From positions 1-20,086 of the forward strand of contig CBFGWL010000057.1 in NCBI GenBank assembly GCA_965652565.1: a stretch of 20,086 nucleotides of DNA, written 5' to 3'. The notes under the pieces were generated by a model that had not been told where the DNA came from, did not search any database, and saw nothing but the letters and a program-made list of their open reading frames with translations. The stretch comes from RSA11 sp965652565. Lineage in GTDB: Bacteria; Actinomycetota; Thermoleophilia; Solirubrobacterales; 70-9. Both the position numbers and the translations under genes were made by a program. This document shows, one piece after another, positions 13,078-20,086 of the stretch (positions are counted from its first letter, which is position 1; every line of letters begins with the position of its first letter).

Positions 13078-15645
13078 GTGCGCGCCGTTGCCGACACGCC
13101 CCGCTTCGAGCTTGAGCCGTTCTCGTATGCGGACGCGCTGACGCTGGCGCGCGAGCTCGGCCTCGCCGAACCGGTAGCGGTCACGCTGGTGCGCCGCGGT
13201 TACCGGACCGTCGAGGCCGCGCGGGCCTTCCTTGAGGCGGCGGAGCGCCACGACGCGTTCGCCTTCGCCGACATGCGCCAGGTCACCGAGCGCGTCCGCG
13301 CCGCGATCGACGCGGGCGAGCGCATCACCGTGCACGGCGATTACGACGCCGACGGCGTCTGCGCCACCGCCATCCTCGTCGGCGCGCTACGCGAGCTGGG
13401 CGCCGACTGCGACTGGTTCATCCCGGATCGCTCCGCCGACGGCTACGGCCTGAGCCCTGCGACGGTCGAGGCGCTCGCCCGGCGCGGCACCCGGCTCTTG
13501 GTCACCGTCGACTGCGGGATCGGCTCGGCGCACGAGGTCGCCCGCGCGGCCGAACTCGGCATCGACGCCATCGTCACCGACCATCACCAGCCCGGCGAAC
13601 ACCTGCCCGCATGCCCGATCCTGCATCCGGTGGTGAGCGGCTACCCGTGCCCGGATCTCTGCGGCGCCGGGGTCGCTTACAAGCTCGCCGAGGCGCTGCT
13701 CGGCGCCAAGCGCGCCGAGTCGTACCTGGACCTCGTCGCGCTCGCGACCGTGGCGGACATGGTCCCCTTGCAGGGCGAGAACCGCGCCCTCGTGCGCGCC
13801 GGCCTGGCCGAGGCCCGGCGCGGGCAGCGCGCCGGGCTGCGCGCGCTGATGGCCGTGGCGAGCGTGGTGCCCGAAGCCTTGGACGAGGAGGACTTCGCCT
13901 TCCGGCTGGCCCCGCGCATCAACGCCGCCGGGCGGCTCTACCGCGCGGATGCCGGCGTCGAGCTCCTGCTGACGGCCGACGAGCTGCGCGCGGGCCAGAT
14001 CGCCCAGGAGCTCGACCGGGCGAACCTCGACCGCCGCGAGGAGGAGGCCGCGGTGCTCGCCGACGCCGAGCGCCAGCTCGCCGCCCTGCCCGCGGAGGAG
14101 AGGGATGGGGCGATCGTCCTCTGGGGCGCCGGCTGGCATCCCGGCGTGGTCGGGATCTGCGCCTCGCGTCTCGTCGAGCGCCACCGTCAGCCGGCCGTGC
14201 TGATCGCGGTCGATCAAGAGGGCGTGGGCAAGGGGTCGGGTCGTGGCGTGCCCGGCTTCGACCTGCTGGCCGCGCTTGGGGAGTGCGCTCCCCTGCTGCG
14301 CAAGTTCGGCGGTCATCGCGCCGCGGCCGGGCTCGAGATCGACGCGCCGGCGGTCGAGGAGTTCCGCGCCCGCTTCCGCGCCATCGCGGCCGAGGCGCTC
14401 GCGGGGATCGACCCGACGCCGGTCGAGCGCGTCGACGCCGTGGTGGGGGGCGAGAGCCTCGGCCTCGACATCGCCGACCAGCTGGCGCGGCTCGGCCCCT
14501 TCGGCAAGGGGAACCCGCCCGTACGCCTGCTCGTGCCCTCAGCCGAGGTGCGCGACGTGCGCCCGATGGGGGAGGGGGAACGCCACGCGCGCTTCTCGCT
14601 CGCGAGCGGCTCGGCCCGCGCTTCCGGCGTCGCGTTCGGGGTGAACGGCTCGCTCGCGAAGGTCGCCCAGAGCGGCCCGCTCGACCTCTCGGTCGCGCTC
14701 GAGCTCAACCATTGGAACGGCGCGGTCGAGCCGCGGGTGGTGCTCGGGAGCATCTTCGTCGACGAGCGCGCGCCTGAGGAATCCCCGGCGCGCGACCGGG
14801 GCCCGGCTGTGTCGGAGCGCGCGCGGCGCTTCGACGCGGAATGGGCTCTCGAGGGGCGGCTGCCGCCGCCACCGCGAGTCATGGGCGCGGGCCGGCGCGA
14901 GGTGATCGAACGCGGCCGTGCGTCCGGCGTGGCGACCGTCGCCGCGCTCGCCTCGACGGGCGAGGCCGTGCTCGTGATCGTGGCCGACGCGCTGTGGCGA
15001 CGCGCGCTCGTCGAGCGCGCCGCACGGCCCGCGCGCTTCGGCGGCGGCGCCGTCGCGCTGGTCGCGGCGCGCAGCTCGATCGACGAGGGGCTTGCGGCTG
15101 CGCGCGCGATCGCAACCGACGGCGGCGTGGCGCTCGCCGACTGGGCGGCGCTCGCGTTGCACCCGGACCTGCCGGCGCGCTTCCGCCACGTCGTGGTGGT
15201 CGATCCGGCCCCCAGCGCGGCGCTCGGCGCGCTCGCGACCGCCGCCGACGAGGGTGGCTCGGGGTTCCTGCACGTCCTCGCCGAGGCGCGGGACACCAGC
15301 CTCACGGCGCGCGCCCTCGCGCTCAGCTACCCCGATCGCGACGCGCTCGTGACGCTCTACCGGCGGTTGCGTGAACGCGGGACGACGCGCCCGCTCACGG
15401 GCGATGCGCTGTGGTCGGCGCTCGCCGACGAGCGCGTGCCGCACGCCGTCGAGTTCACGGCGCGCTGCGTCCGCGTACTTTCCGAGGTCGGCGTCCTGCA
15501 CGCGCTCGGCGAAGGGGAAGACCGGGCGCTGGAGGTCGTATCCTCGAGACAGGCGAAGCTCGAGGAGTGCTCGAGCTATGCGGTATACCGCGAAGCCCGA
15601 GAGGAGTGCCTCCGATACCTGAGCAAGCGCGCAAAACCGAGCTGA
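13078..15645 (+). CDS. recJ: Single-stranded-DNA-specific exonuclease RecJ, long form with C-terminal extension
   Basis: An 855-residue protein, far longer than the about 577 residues of E. coli RecJ. RecJ degrades ssDNA 5' to 3' in recombination and repair. The DHH phosphoesterase core has motif I HGDYDADGVCAT (86-97), TVDCGIGSAHE (143-153), TDHHQPGEH (167-175) and ALATVADMVPLQGENR (221-236). The DHHA1 part has GWHPGVVGICASRL (352-365), GSGRG (386-390) and KFGGHRAAAGL (409-419), followed by an OB-like domain to about residue 560. The last 270 or so residues carry a hydrophobic VVVVDPAPSAA strand and a winged-helix-like YPDRDALVTLYRRLRERG, resembling the extra C-terminal domain of Firmicute RecJ. 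GTG 13078 is preferred over TTG 13069 because of the -10-like box. It sits 70 nt after the small membrane gene. Confidence 0.95.
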   Translation: MRAVADTPRFELEPFSYADALTLARELGLAEPVAVTLVRRGYRTVEAARAFLEAAERHDAFAFADMRQVTERVRAAIDAGERITVHGDYDADGVCATAILVGALRELGADCDWFIPDRSADGYGLSPATVEALARRGTRLLVTVDCGIGSAHEVARAAELGIDAIVTDHHQPGEHLPACPILHPVVSGYPCPDLCGAGVAYKLAEALLGAKRAESYLDLVALATVADMVPLQGENRALVRAGLAEARRGQRAGLRALMAVASVVPEALDEEDFAFRLAPRINAAGRLYRADAGVELLLTADELRAGQIAQELDRANLDRREEEAAVLADAERQLAALPAEERDGAIVLWGAGWHPGVVGICASRLVERHRQPAVLIAVDQEGVGKGSGRGVPGFDLLAALGECAPLLRKFGGHRAAAGLEIDAPAVEEFRARFRAIAAEALAGIDPTPVERVDAVVGGESLGLDIADQLARLGPFGKGNPPVRLLVPSAEVRDVRPMGEGERHARFSLASGSARASGVAFGVNGSLAKVAQSGPLDLSVALELNHWNGAVEPRVVLGSIFVDERAPEESPARDRGPAVSERARRFDAEWALEGRLPPPPRVMGAGRREVIERGRASGVATVAALASTGEAVLVIVADALWRRALVERAARPARFGGGAVALVAARSSIDEGLAAARAIATDGGVALADWAALALHPDLPARFRHVVVVDPAPSAALGALATAADEGGSGFLHVLAEARDTSLTARALALSYPDRDALVTLYRRLRERGTTRPLTGDALWSALADERVPHAVEFTARCVRVLSEVGVLHALGEGEDRALEVVSSRQAKLEECSSYAVYREAREECLRYLSKRAKPS
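15557..15591. repeat. Two adjacent perfect palindromes at the 3' end of recJ
   Basis: AGCTCGAG (15557-15564) and CTCGAGCT (15570-15577) form a perfect 8-bp inverted repeat around GAGTG. Two bases later comes a perfect 12-bp palindrome GCGGTATACCGC (15580-15591). Both lie inside the last 90 bp of recJ, 100-130 bp before the proposed rel start. They could be an operator, an mRNA hairpin or coincidence with codon usage. Confidence 0.4.
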
Positions 15646-15689
15646 AGCGCGAGTCGCCCCCTTCCCAGGGGGAGGGCGGCAACGGTTCC

Positions 15690-18038
15690 GTGCCCGCGGA
15701 CGGGGACGGGCAGTGGCGTGATCCTGGCAAGGAGATCCTTGACGAGCGCGCGGGGCACGAGCGTCTCGGCGCGGACGCGCCCGGCGCCAAGCCCGCACCG
15801 CTCGACGAGTTCACGCGTGAGCTGACCGACGCCGAGCGGGTGCTGCTCGGCGACCTCTTCGCCGTGATCAGCGAGCACGCCGACCAGGAGAGCGAGCAGC
15901 TCGACCGCGAGATGGTCGAGAAGGCCTTCGCCTTCGCGTGCGCGCGGCACGCCGATCAGCGGCGGCGCTCGGGCGAGACCTTCATCACGCACCCGGTCGA
16001 GGTCGCGAAGATCTGCGCCGGCCTGCGGCTCGACACCGAGACGCTGTGCGCGGCGCTCCTGCACGACACCGTCGAGGACACGTCCGCGAGCCTCGACGAG
16101 GTGCGCGAGCTCTTCGGCGACACGATCGCCGCGCTGGTCGACGGCGTCACCAAGCTCACCGGGATCACCTTCCAGAGCCGCGACGAGTCGCAGGCCGAGA
16201 ACTACCGCAAGATGATGGTCGCGATGGCCACGGACGTCCGGGTCATCCTGATCAAGCTCGCGGACCGGCTGCACAACATGCGGACGCTGGCCGCGCTCCC
16301 CAAGAACAAGCAGATCGAGAAGGCGCGCGAGACGCTCGAGATCTACGCGCCTCTCGCGCACCGCCTCGGTATCCACGCGATCAAGTGGGAGCTGGAGGAC
16401 CTCGCTTTCCAGCGCCTCCACCCGCGCAAGTACGACGAGATCAAGAAGCTCGTCTCACAGCAGCGCGCCGAGCGCGAGCGCTATGTCGCGGAGGCCGGCG
16501 AGTTCCTCGAGCGCGAGCTCGCGGCTGTGGGGATCAAGGCGGAGATCTCCGGGCGCGCCAAGCACTTCTACTCGATCTACTCGAAGATGACCAAGAAGGG
16601 TCGCGAGTTCAACGAGATCTACGACCTGACCGCGATGCGGGTCATCGTCGAGTCGGTCAAGGACTGCTACGGCGCGATCGGCATCATCCACTCACTGTGG
16701 AAGCCGCTGCCCGGGCGCTTCAAGGACTTCGTGGCGACGCCCAAGCTCAACCTGTACCAGGCGCTGCACACCACGGTGATCGGGCCGCAGGGCCGGCCGC
16801 TCGAGATCCAGGTGCGCACGCCGGAGATGCACCGGATCGCTGAGTACGGCATCGCCGCCCACTTCCTGTACAAGGAGGGCCAGGTCGGCAAGCGCGACTC
16901 CGAGCAGGAGAAGATGGCCTGGCTGCGCCAGCTGCTCGAGGCCGAGGGCGATCAGGAGCCCGAGGAGTTCCTCGAGTCGCTCAAGATCGACCTCTTCGAG
17001 GACGAGGTCTTCGTCTTCACTCCGAAGGGCGAGGTGAAGAACCTCTCCGCGGGCTCGACCCCGCTCGACTTCGCGTACGCCGTTCACACCGACGTCGGCC
17101 ACCGCTGCGTGGGCGCCAAGGTCAACGGCAAGATCGTGCCGCTGCACTACCAGCTGCGCTCGGGCGACATCGTCGAGATCCTCACCGCCAAGCAGGAGCG
17201 CGGGCCGTCGCGCGACTGGCTCGCCCTGGTGCGCACGAGCCGCGCGCGCAACAAGATCCGCGCCTTCCTCAAGCGCGAGGACCGCGACGACGCCGAGCGC
17301 CGGGGCCGCGAGGAGCTCCAGGACGCGCTGCGCAAGCAGGGCCTGCCGCCGACCCGGATCGCCGGGTCGCCGCTGCTCGCCGACGTGATCCGCGAGACCG
17401 GCTTCCGCAAGGCTGACGACTTCTACATCGCGCTGGGCGCCGGCAAGATCTCCGCGCGCACGATCACCAACAAGATCATGCAGCGCCTCAAGGCCGGCGA
17501 GGCGATGGCCGGCGACGAGACGGAGGCGCGCCTCGCCAGCGTGCTCGAGGGGCGCGACGAGCGCCAGCGCCGCACGCAGAACGCCTCCGCCTACGGCATC
17601 GCCGTCGAGGGCATCGACGACGTCATGGTCCGCCTGGCGAAGTGCTGCCGCCCGGTGCCGGGCGACGAGATCGTCGGCTACGTCTCGCTCGGGCGCGGCA
17701 TCACGATCCACCGCGAGGACTGCAAGAACGTGAAGGCCCTGATGAAGGCGCCGGAGCGCTTCACCGAGGTGCGCTGGGAGGGCGACAACGCCTCGTCCTA
17801 CCGCGTCGAGCTCGAGGTGGACGCGTGGGACCGCACCCGCCTGCTCGAGGACCTCTCGCGCACGTTCTCGGAGACCGGCGTGAACATCATCGAGGCCTTC
17901 TGCACCACGAAGCACCCGATGGTCAAGAACCGCTTCGTCGTCGAGGTCGGCGACTCCGAGCAGCTGCGCCAGTGCGTGACGCGGCTGCGCAACGTCGACT
18001 CGGTCTTCGACGCCTACCGCGTGACGCCGACCGCGTAG
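15690..18038 (+). CDS. rel: Bifunctional (p)ppGpp synthetase/hydrolase, RelA/SpoT family
   Basis: A 782-residue long RSH protein. It makes (p)ppGpp from ATP and GDP/GTP on starvation and also degrades it. Domains in order, counted from GTG 15690, are: HD hydrolase with HDTVED (125-130) and ADRLHNMRTL (191-200), so hydrolysis looks intact; synthetase with HFYSIYSKM, EIYDLTAMRVI and RFKD, the RxKD form known from bifunctional enzymes rather than the ExDD of synthetase-only RelA; TGS domain (FVFTPKGEVKNLSAGSTPLDFAYAVH); helical region; Cys-containing CCRPVPGDEIVGY segment with EDC; and a C-terminal ACT domain (from VELEVDAWDRTRLL). The start is uncertain. GTG 15690 has GGAGGG 13 nt upstream and does not overlap recJ. 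GTG 15606 would add 28 residues, overlap recJ by 40 bp and has its SD too close. In many actinobacteria apt precedes rel; here recJ does. Confidence 0.95.
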   Translation: MPADGDGQWRDPGKEILDERAGHERLGADAPGAKPAPLDEFTRELTDAERVLLGDLFAVISEHADQESEQLDREMVEKAFAFACARHADQRRRSGETFITHPVEVAKICAGLRLDTETLCAALLHDTVEDTSASLDEVRELFGDTIAALVDGVTKLTGITFQSRDESQAENYRKMMVAMATDVRVILIKLADRLHNMRTLAALPKNKQIEKARETLEIYAPLAHRLGIHAIKWELEDLAFQRLHPRKYDEIKKLVSQQRAERERYVAEAGEFLERELAAVGIKAEISGRAKHFYSIYSKMTKKGREFNEIYDLTAMRVIVESVKDCYGAIGIIHSLWKPLPGRFKDFVATPKLNLYQALHTTVIGPQGRPLEIQVRTPEMHRIAEYGIAAHFLYKEGQVGKRDSEQEKMAWLRQLLEAEGDQEPEEFLESLKIDLFEDEVFVFTPKGEVKNLSAGSTPLDFAYAVHTDVGHRCVGAKVNGKIVPLHYQLRSGDIVEILTAKQERGPSRDWLALVRTSRARNKIRAFLKREDRDDAERRGREELQDALRKQGLPPTRIAGSPLLADVIRETGFRKADDFYIALGAGKISARTITNKIMQRLKAGEAMAGDETEARLASVLEGRDERQRRTQNASAYGIAVEGIDDVMVRLAKCCRPVPGDEIVGYVSLGRGITIHREDCKNVKALMKAPERFTEVRWEGDNASSYRVELEVDAWDRTRLLEDLSRTFSETGVNIIEAFCTTKHPMVKNRFVVEVGDSEQLRQCVTRLRNVDSVFDAYRVTPTA

Positions 18039-18043
18039 CGCGG
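18031..18043. terminator. Small hairpin around the rel stop codon, between convergent genes
   Basis: CCGCG (18031-18035) and CGCGG (18039-18043) form a perfect 5-bp stem with the rel stop codon TAG as the loop. Only 12 bp separate rel from the convergent HIT gene, so termination signals must overlap coding sequence. Without a T-run the call is weak. Confidence 0.25.
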
Positions 18044-18050
18044 ACCGGAT

Positions 18051-18473
18051 CTAGAGCTCGGCGGCGATCCGGGCCGCCACCGCGGCCGCCTGTTCGTCGT
18101 CGTCGTACTTGGTGCGCGGCCAGAAGAACCCGCGCAGCCCGTCCTTGCGCACCCGTGGGACGACGTGGACGTGCAGGTGAGGCACGGACTGGCTGACGAT
18201 GTTGTTCACCGCGACGAACGCGCCCTGCGCGCCCATCGCGTCGCGCACCGCGACGCTCAGACGCCGCGCCCTCGCGAACAGGGGGCCGACCGCCGGCTCG
18301 GGCAGATCCCAGATCGCCTCGTGGTGCTCGCGGGGGACGAGCAGCGTGTGGCCGTGAAAGAGGGGGCGCACGTCGAGAAAGGCCAGGCAATCGGGCTCCT
18401 CGAGCACGAGATGGGCGGGCTCCTCGCCGGCGATGATGCGGCAGAACAGGCAATCCGGATCGCGCGCGGGCAT
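18051..18473 (-). CDS. HIT-family nucleotide hydrolase/transferase (HinT-like)
   Basis: A 140-residue protein with the histidine-triad signature HLHVHVVPR (99-107; His99, His101, His103), the nucleotide-phosphate hydrolysing centre. The N-terminal CLFCRIIAGE segment carries Cys8/Cys11, which with His50 and His99 matches the zinc-binding pattern of HinT-type proteins. FLDVRPLFHGHTLLVPREHH (32-51) and a NNIVSQSVPH stretch (90-99) are also typical. Family members cleave AMP-lysine or other nucleoside phosphoramidates and dinucleotides in the cytosol; the physiological substrate here is unknown. The tail (FFWPRTKYDDDEQAAAVAARIAAEL) is of the kind seen in actinobacterial members. The ATG at 18473 has no SD but a TAGGTT box 8 nt upstream. 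It converges with rel (12-bp gap) and diverges from the MFS gene. Confidence 0.94.
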   Translation of the reverse strand: MPARDPDCLFCRIIAGEEPAHLVLEEPDCLAFLDVRPLFHGHTLLVPREHHEAIWDLPEPAVGPLFARARRLSVAVRDAMGAQGAFVAVNNIVSQSVPHLHVHVVPRVRKDGLRGFFWPRTKYDDDEQAAAVAARIAAEL

Positions 18474-18481
18474 CGCGCGGC

Positions 18482-18510
18482 AACCTAGCGGGTCGCAAGC
18501 CTGGTTTCAT
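18482..18510 (-). promoter_or_regulatory. Candidate leaderless promoter of the HIT gene
   Basis: On the minus strand, TAGGTT (18487-18482) lies 8 nt before the ATG at 18473. ATGAAA (18510-18505), a 4-of-6 match to TTGACA, sits 17 bp further upstream. The spacing is ideal for a vegetative sigma factor and no SD is present, so the mRNA is probably leaderless. Confidence 0.5.
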
Positions 18511-18512
18511 GG

Positions 18513-20075
18513 GTGTCGTGTCACGACCCGAGCGAAGCGGCGGCTGAGTCCCCGGTGAACGAAGCACCGCTTCGCTATTCATCGACGCGCGGGCGCTGGG
18601 CCCTCGCCGCCGTGATTCTCGGCTCGGGCGCGGCGTTCCTCGAGGGAAGCGTCGTCACGGTGGCCCTGCCGGAGATCGGCCGCGGCCTCGATCTCGAGCT
18701 CGGCGGCTTGCTGTGGGTGATGAACGCCTACCTGCTGGCGCTGAGCGCGCTCATCATCGTCGGCGGGTCGCTCGGCGATCTCTACGGACGCCGCCGCGTC
18801 TTCGTGATCGGGCTCGTCGGGTTCGCGATCACCTCGGTCCTCTGCGCCCTCGCGCCCAGTGGCGAGGTGCTGATCGGCGCCCGCGTGCTTCAGGGCGCCG
18901 CGGCCGCACTGCTCGTCCCGAACAGCCTGGCGATCGTGGAGGCGGCCTTCCACGAGGACGACCGCGGGCGGGCGATCGGCGCGTGGGCGGGGTGGTCCGG
19001 CATCTCGACCGTGATCGGGCCGTTCCTCGGCGGCTGGCTCACCGACGCGGTCTCGTGGCGGTGGGTGTTCGCGGTGGTGGTCGTGTTCGCGCTGGCGGCG
19101 GCCTGGGTGGGCATGCGCCACCTGCCGGAGACCCGGATGGCGCGAGCCGGGGCGCCGCGGCCCGACTGGGTGGGCGCCACGCTTGTCAGCCTCGGGCTCG
19201 CCGGTCTGACGTACGCGCTCGTGGAGGCCGGGGGAGGTCACCTCGACCAGCCGGAGGTCGCGGCCGCCGGCGCCGCGGGCGTCGTGCTGCTCGCCGCCTT
19301 CCTGGTCTTCGAGATGCGCACCGCCAACCCGATGTTGCCGATGGCGATCTTCCGCTCGCGCCAGTTCTCGGGCGCCAACGCCGCGACGGTGGCCAACTAC
19401 CTCGCGATCGGCGCGCTGTTCTTCTTCCTCTCGCTGCAGCTGCAGAACGTGCTGGGCTACTCGGCGCTCGCCGCCGGCGCCGCGTCGTTTCCGGCCACGC
19501 TGCTCATGCTCGCGTTCTCACCGGCGGCAGGCGCGCTGGCGCAGCGCATCGGCCCGCGCGCGCCGATGACGGTCGGGCCGCTCGTGCTCGGCGCGGGCAT
19601 CGCGCTTCTGGCCGGGGTGGAGCAGGGTGACGCGTACCTGAGCGCGGTCCTGCCGGGCGTCATCGTCGCGGGGGCGGGGATGACGATTTTCGTTGCGCCG
19701 CTGACCGCCGCGGTGCTCGGCGCGGTCTCCGACGATCAGGCCGGCCTGGCGTCGGCGATCAACAACGCGGTCGCGCGCTTCGCGCAGCTCATGGCGAGCG
19801 CGGCCCTCCCGGCGGCGGCGGGGCTGGGCGCCGGCACCGCCGTGGGCCCGGGCGAGTTCGCGGAGGGCTATCGGACGGCGCTCTTCATCGCCGCGGGGAT
19901 CGCGATGGCGGGCGGGCTGATCTCGTGGGCCACGATCCGCGGCGGGACCCAGCAGGCGCCGCGTCATCCAAGCCCTACGCAGGGCTGCACCTCCGACACA
20001 GGCGAGCACACGGTCTTGCCGGCTGGGGAGGAGGCCGCAGCCGCAGCGCAGGGCTCGTCTACCCCGCGGCGCTGA
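18513..20075 (+). CDS. DHA2-type MFS drug/proton antiporter (EmrB/QacA-like)
   Basis: A 520-residue, about 14-helix transporter. Helix 1 carries AFLEGSVVTVALPEIG (41-56, acidic residue in TM1 as in the family). Motif A is GSLGDLYGRRRV (85-96). Motif C-like STVIGPFLGGWL (165-176) marks proton antiporters, and SWRWVF (181-186) follows. By family it exports drugs or other small hydrophobic or cationic compounds in exchange for protons; substrate unknown. The last about 45 residues (from about 476) form a hydrophilic low-complexity tail rich in Ala/Pro/Ser. The start is unsure: GTG 18513 has no SD and overlaps an inverted repeat, while GTG 18555 removes 14 residues without touching TM1. Divergent from the HIT gene, 39 bp apart. 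The stop is 11 bp from the window edge. Confidence 0.92.
   Translation: MSCHDPSEAAAESPVNEAPLRYSSTRGRWALAAVILGSGAAFLEGSVVTVALPEIGRGLDLELGGLLWVMNAYLLALSALIIVGGSLGDLYGRRRVFVIGLVGFAITSVLCALAPSGEVLIGARVLQGAAAALLVPNSLAIVEAAFHEDDRGRAIGAWAGWSGISTVIGPFLGGWLTDAVSWRWVFAVVVVFALAAAWVGMRHLPETRMARAGAPRPDWVGATLVSLGLAGLTYALVEAGGGHLDQPEVAAAGAAGVVLLAAFLVFEMRTANPMLPMAIFRSRQFSGANAATVANYLAIGALFFFLSLQLQNVLGYSALAAGAASFPATLLMLAFSPAAGALAQRIGPRAPMTVGPLVLGAGIALLAGVEQGDAYLSAVLPGVIVAGAGMTIFVAPLTAAVLGAVSDDQAGLASAINNAVARFAQLMASAALPAAAGLGAGTAVGPGEFAEGYRTALFIAAGIAMAGGLISWATIRGGTQQAPRHPSPTQGCTSDTGEHTVLPAGEEAAAAAQGSSTPRR
18515..18527. promoter_or_regulatory. Operator-like perfect inverted repeat between HIT and MFS genes
   Basis: GTCGTG (18515-18520) and CACGAC (18522-18527) form a perfect 6-bp inverted repeat with a single central base. 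It lies just upstream of the HIT promoter box and over the proposed MFS start. If the exporter begins at GTG 18555 instead, the repeat would lie in its upstream region, a normal place for a local repressor site. No regulator gene is visible in the window. Confidence 0.35.
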
Positions 20076-20086
20076 CCCCGCCGGGC

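Noticed and set aside
15606..15689. Longer Rel starting at GTG 15606
   Set aside because: It would overlap recJ by 40 bp, and its only SD-like sequence touches the start codon. Not excluded, but less likely than GTG 15690.
16692..17915. 407-residue minus-strand frame opposite rel, and similar long ones opposite recJ (14539-15798) and the sulfatase (6212-7384)
   Set aside because: Long antisense frames are expected at about 70% GC. All lie opposite genes with conserved catalytic motifs and show no motif of their own.
1..20086. CRISPR arrays, tRNA/rRNA genes, transposases, phage genes, toxin-antitoxin pairs
   Set aside because: Looked for by eye on both strands and not found. All sizeable frames with coding character are accounted for by the genes listed.

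Overview
The window looks like a chromosomal segment of a high-GC actinobacterium. The genes are strongly GC-biased at third codon positions, several use GTG starts, and several appear to be translated from leaderless mRNAs. The order ruvC-ruvA-ruvB ... secD/secF ... rel is the ancestral actinobacterial arrangement. The fused SecDF, the long Firmicute-like RecJ and the zinc-ribbon/PAS protein suggest a deep-branching class such as Thermoleophilia (Solirubrobacterales). That placement is an inference from gene content and order, not the result of a search.

Layout. Positions 1-326 hold no convincing gene, but contain a strong terminator-like hairpin (153-198) and a promoter for yebC. Positions 327-3371 carry yebC, ruvC, ruvA and ruvB, the last three joined by 4-bp overlaps: a transcription/translation regulator family protein plus the complete Holliday-junction resolvasome. 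Positions 3429-9726 are an accessory block. It has a minus-strand membrane O-acyltransferase with an SGNH domain and, divergent from it across a 164-bp spacer with a perfect inverted repeat, a lipoprotein sulfatase. A K+/H+- or Na+/H+-type antiporter and a small zinc-ribbon/PAS protein with an EF-hand-like loop follow. Positions 9782-18038 return to core genes: a fused secDF, a small membrane protein, recJ, and a bifunctional (p)ppGpp synthetase/hydrolase gene. Positions 18051-18473 (minus) encode a HIT-family hydrolase convergent with rel. A DHA2-type MFS exporter runs divergently from it to the right edge.

How it fits together. The core genes cover recombination and repair (RuvABC, RecJ), protein export (SecDF) and stringent control (Rel). 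Neither yajC nor apt, which flank secDF and rel in many actinobacteria, is present between ruvB and rel. Their usual places are taken by the surface-glycan/ion-transport block and by recJ. The acyltransferase and sulfatase both act on the cell surface and may share control through the divergent spacer.

Most noteworthy signals: (1) recurring -10-like hexamers 7-9 nt upstream of start codons, suggesting widespread leaderless transcription; (2) a 55-nt leader before secDF with two perfect hairpins, one presenting its purine-rich ribosome-binding-like sequence in the loop, and a 12-codon upstream ORF; (3) an EF-hand-type calcium loop inside a PAS protein that also has a zinc ribbon; (4) stacked perfect palindromes at the recJ-rel junction; (5) a perfect operator-like repeat between the HIT and MFS genes; (6) loss of the usual Asp in the SGNH DxxH motif of the acyltransferase. 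No CRISPR array, tRNA, rRNA, transposase or phage gene was recognised, and no clear-cut new defence or biosynthetic system is evident.
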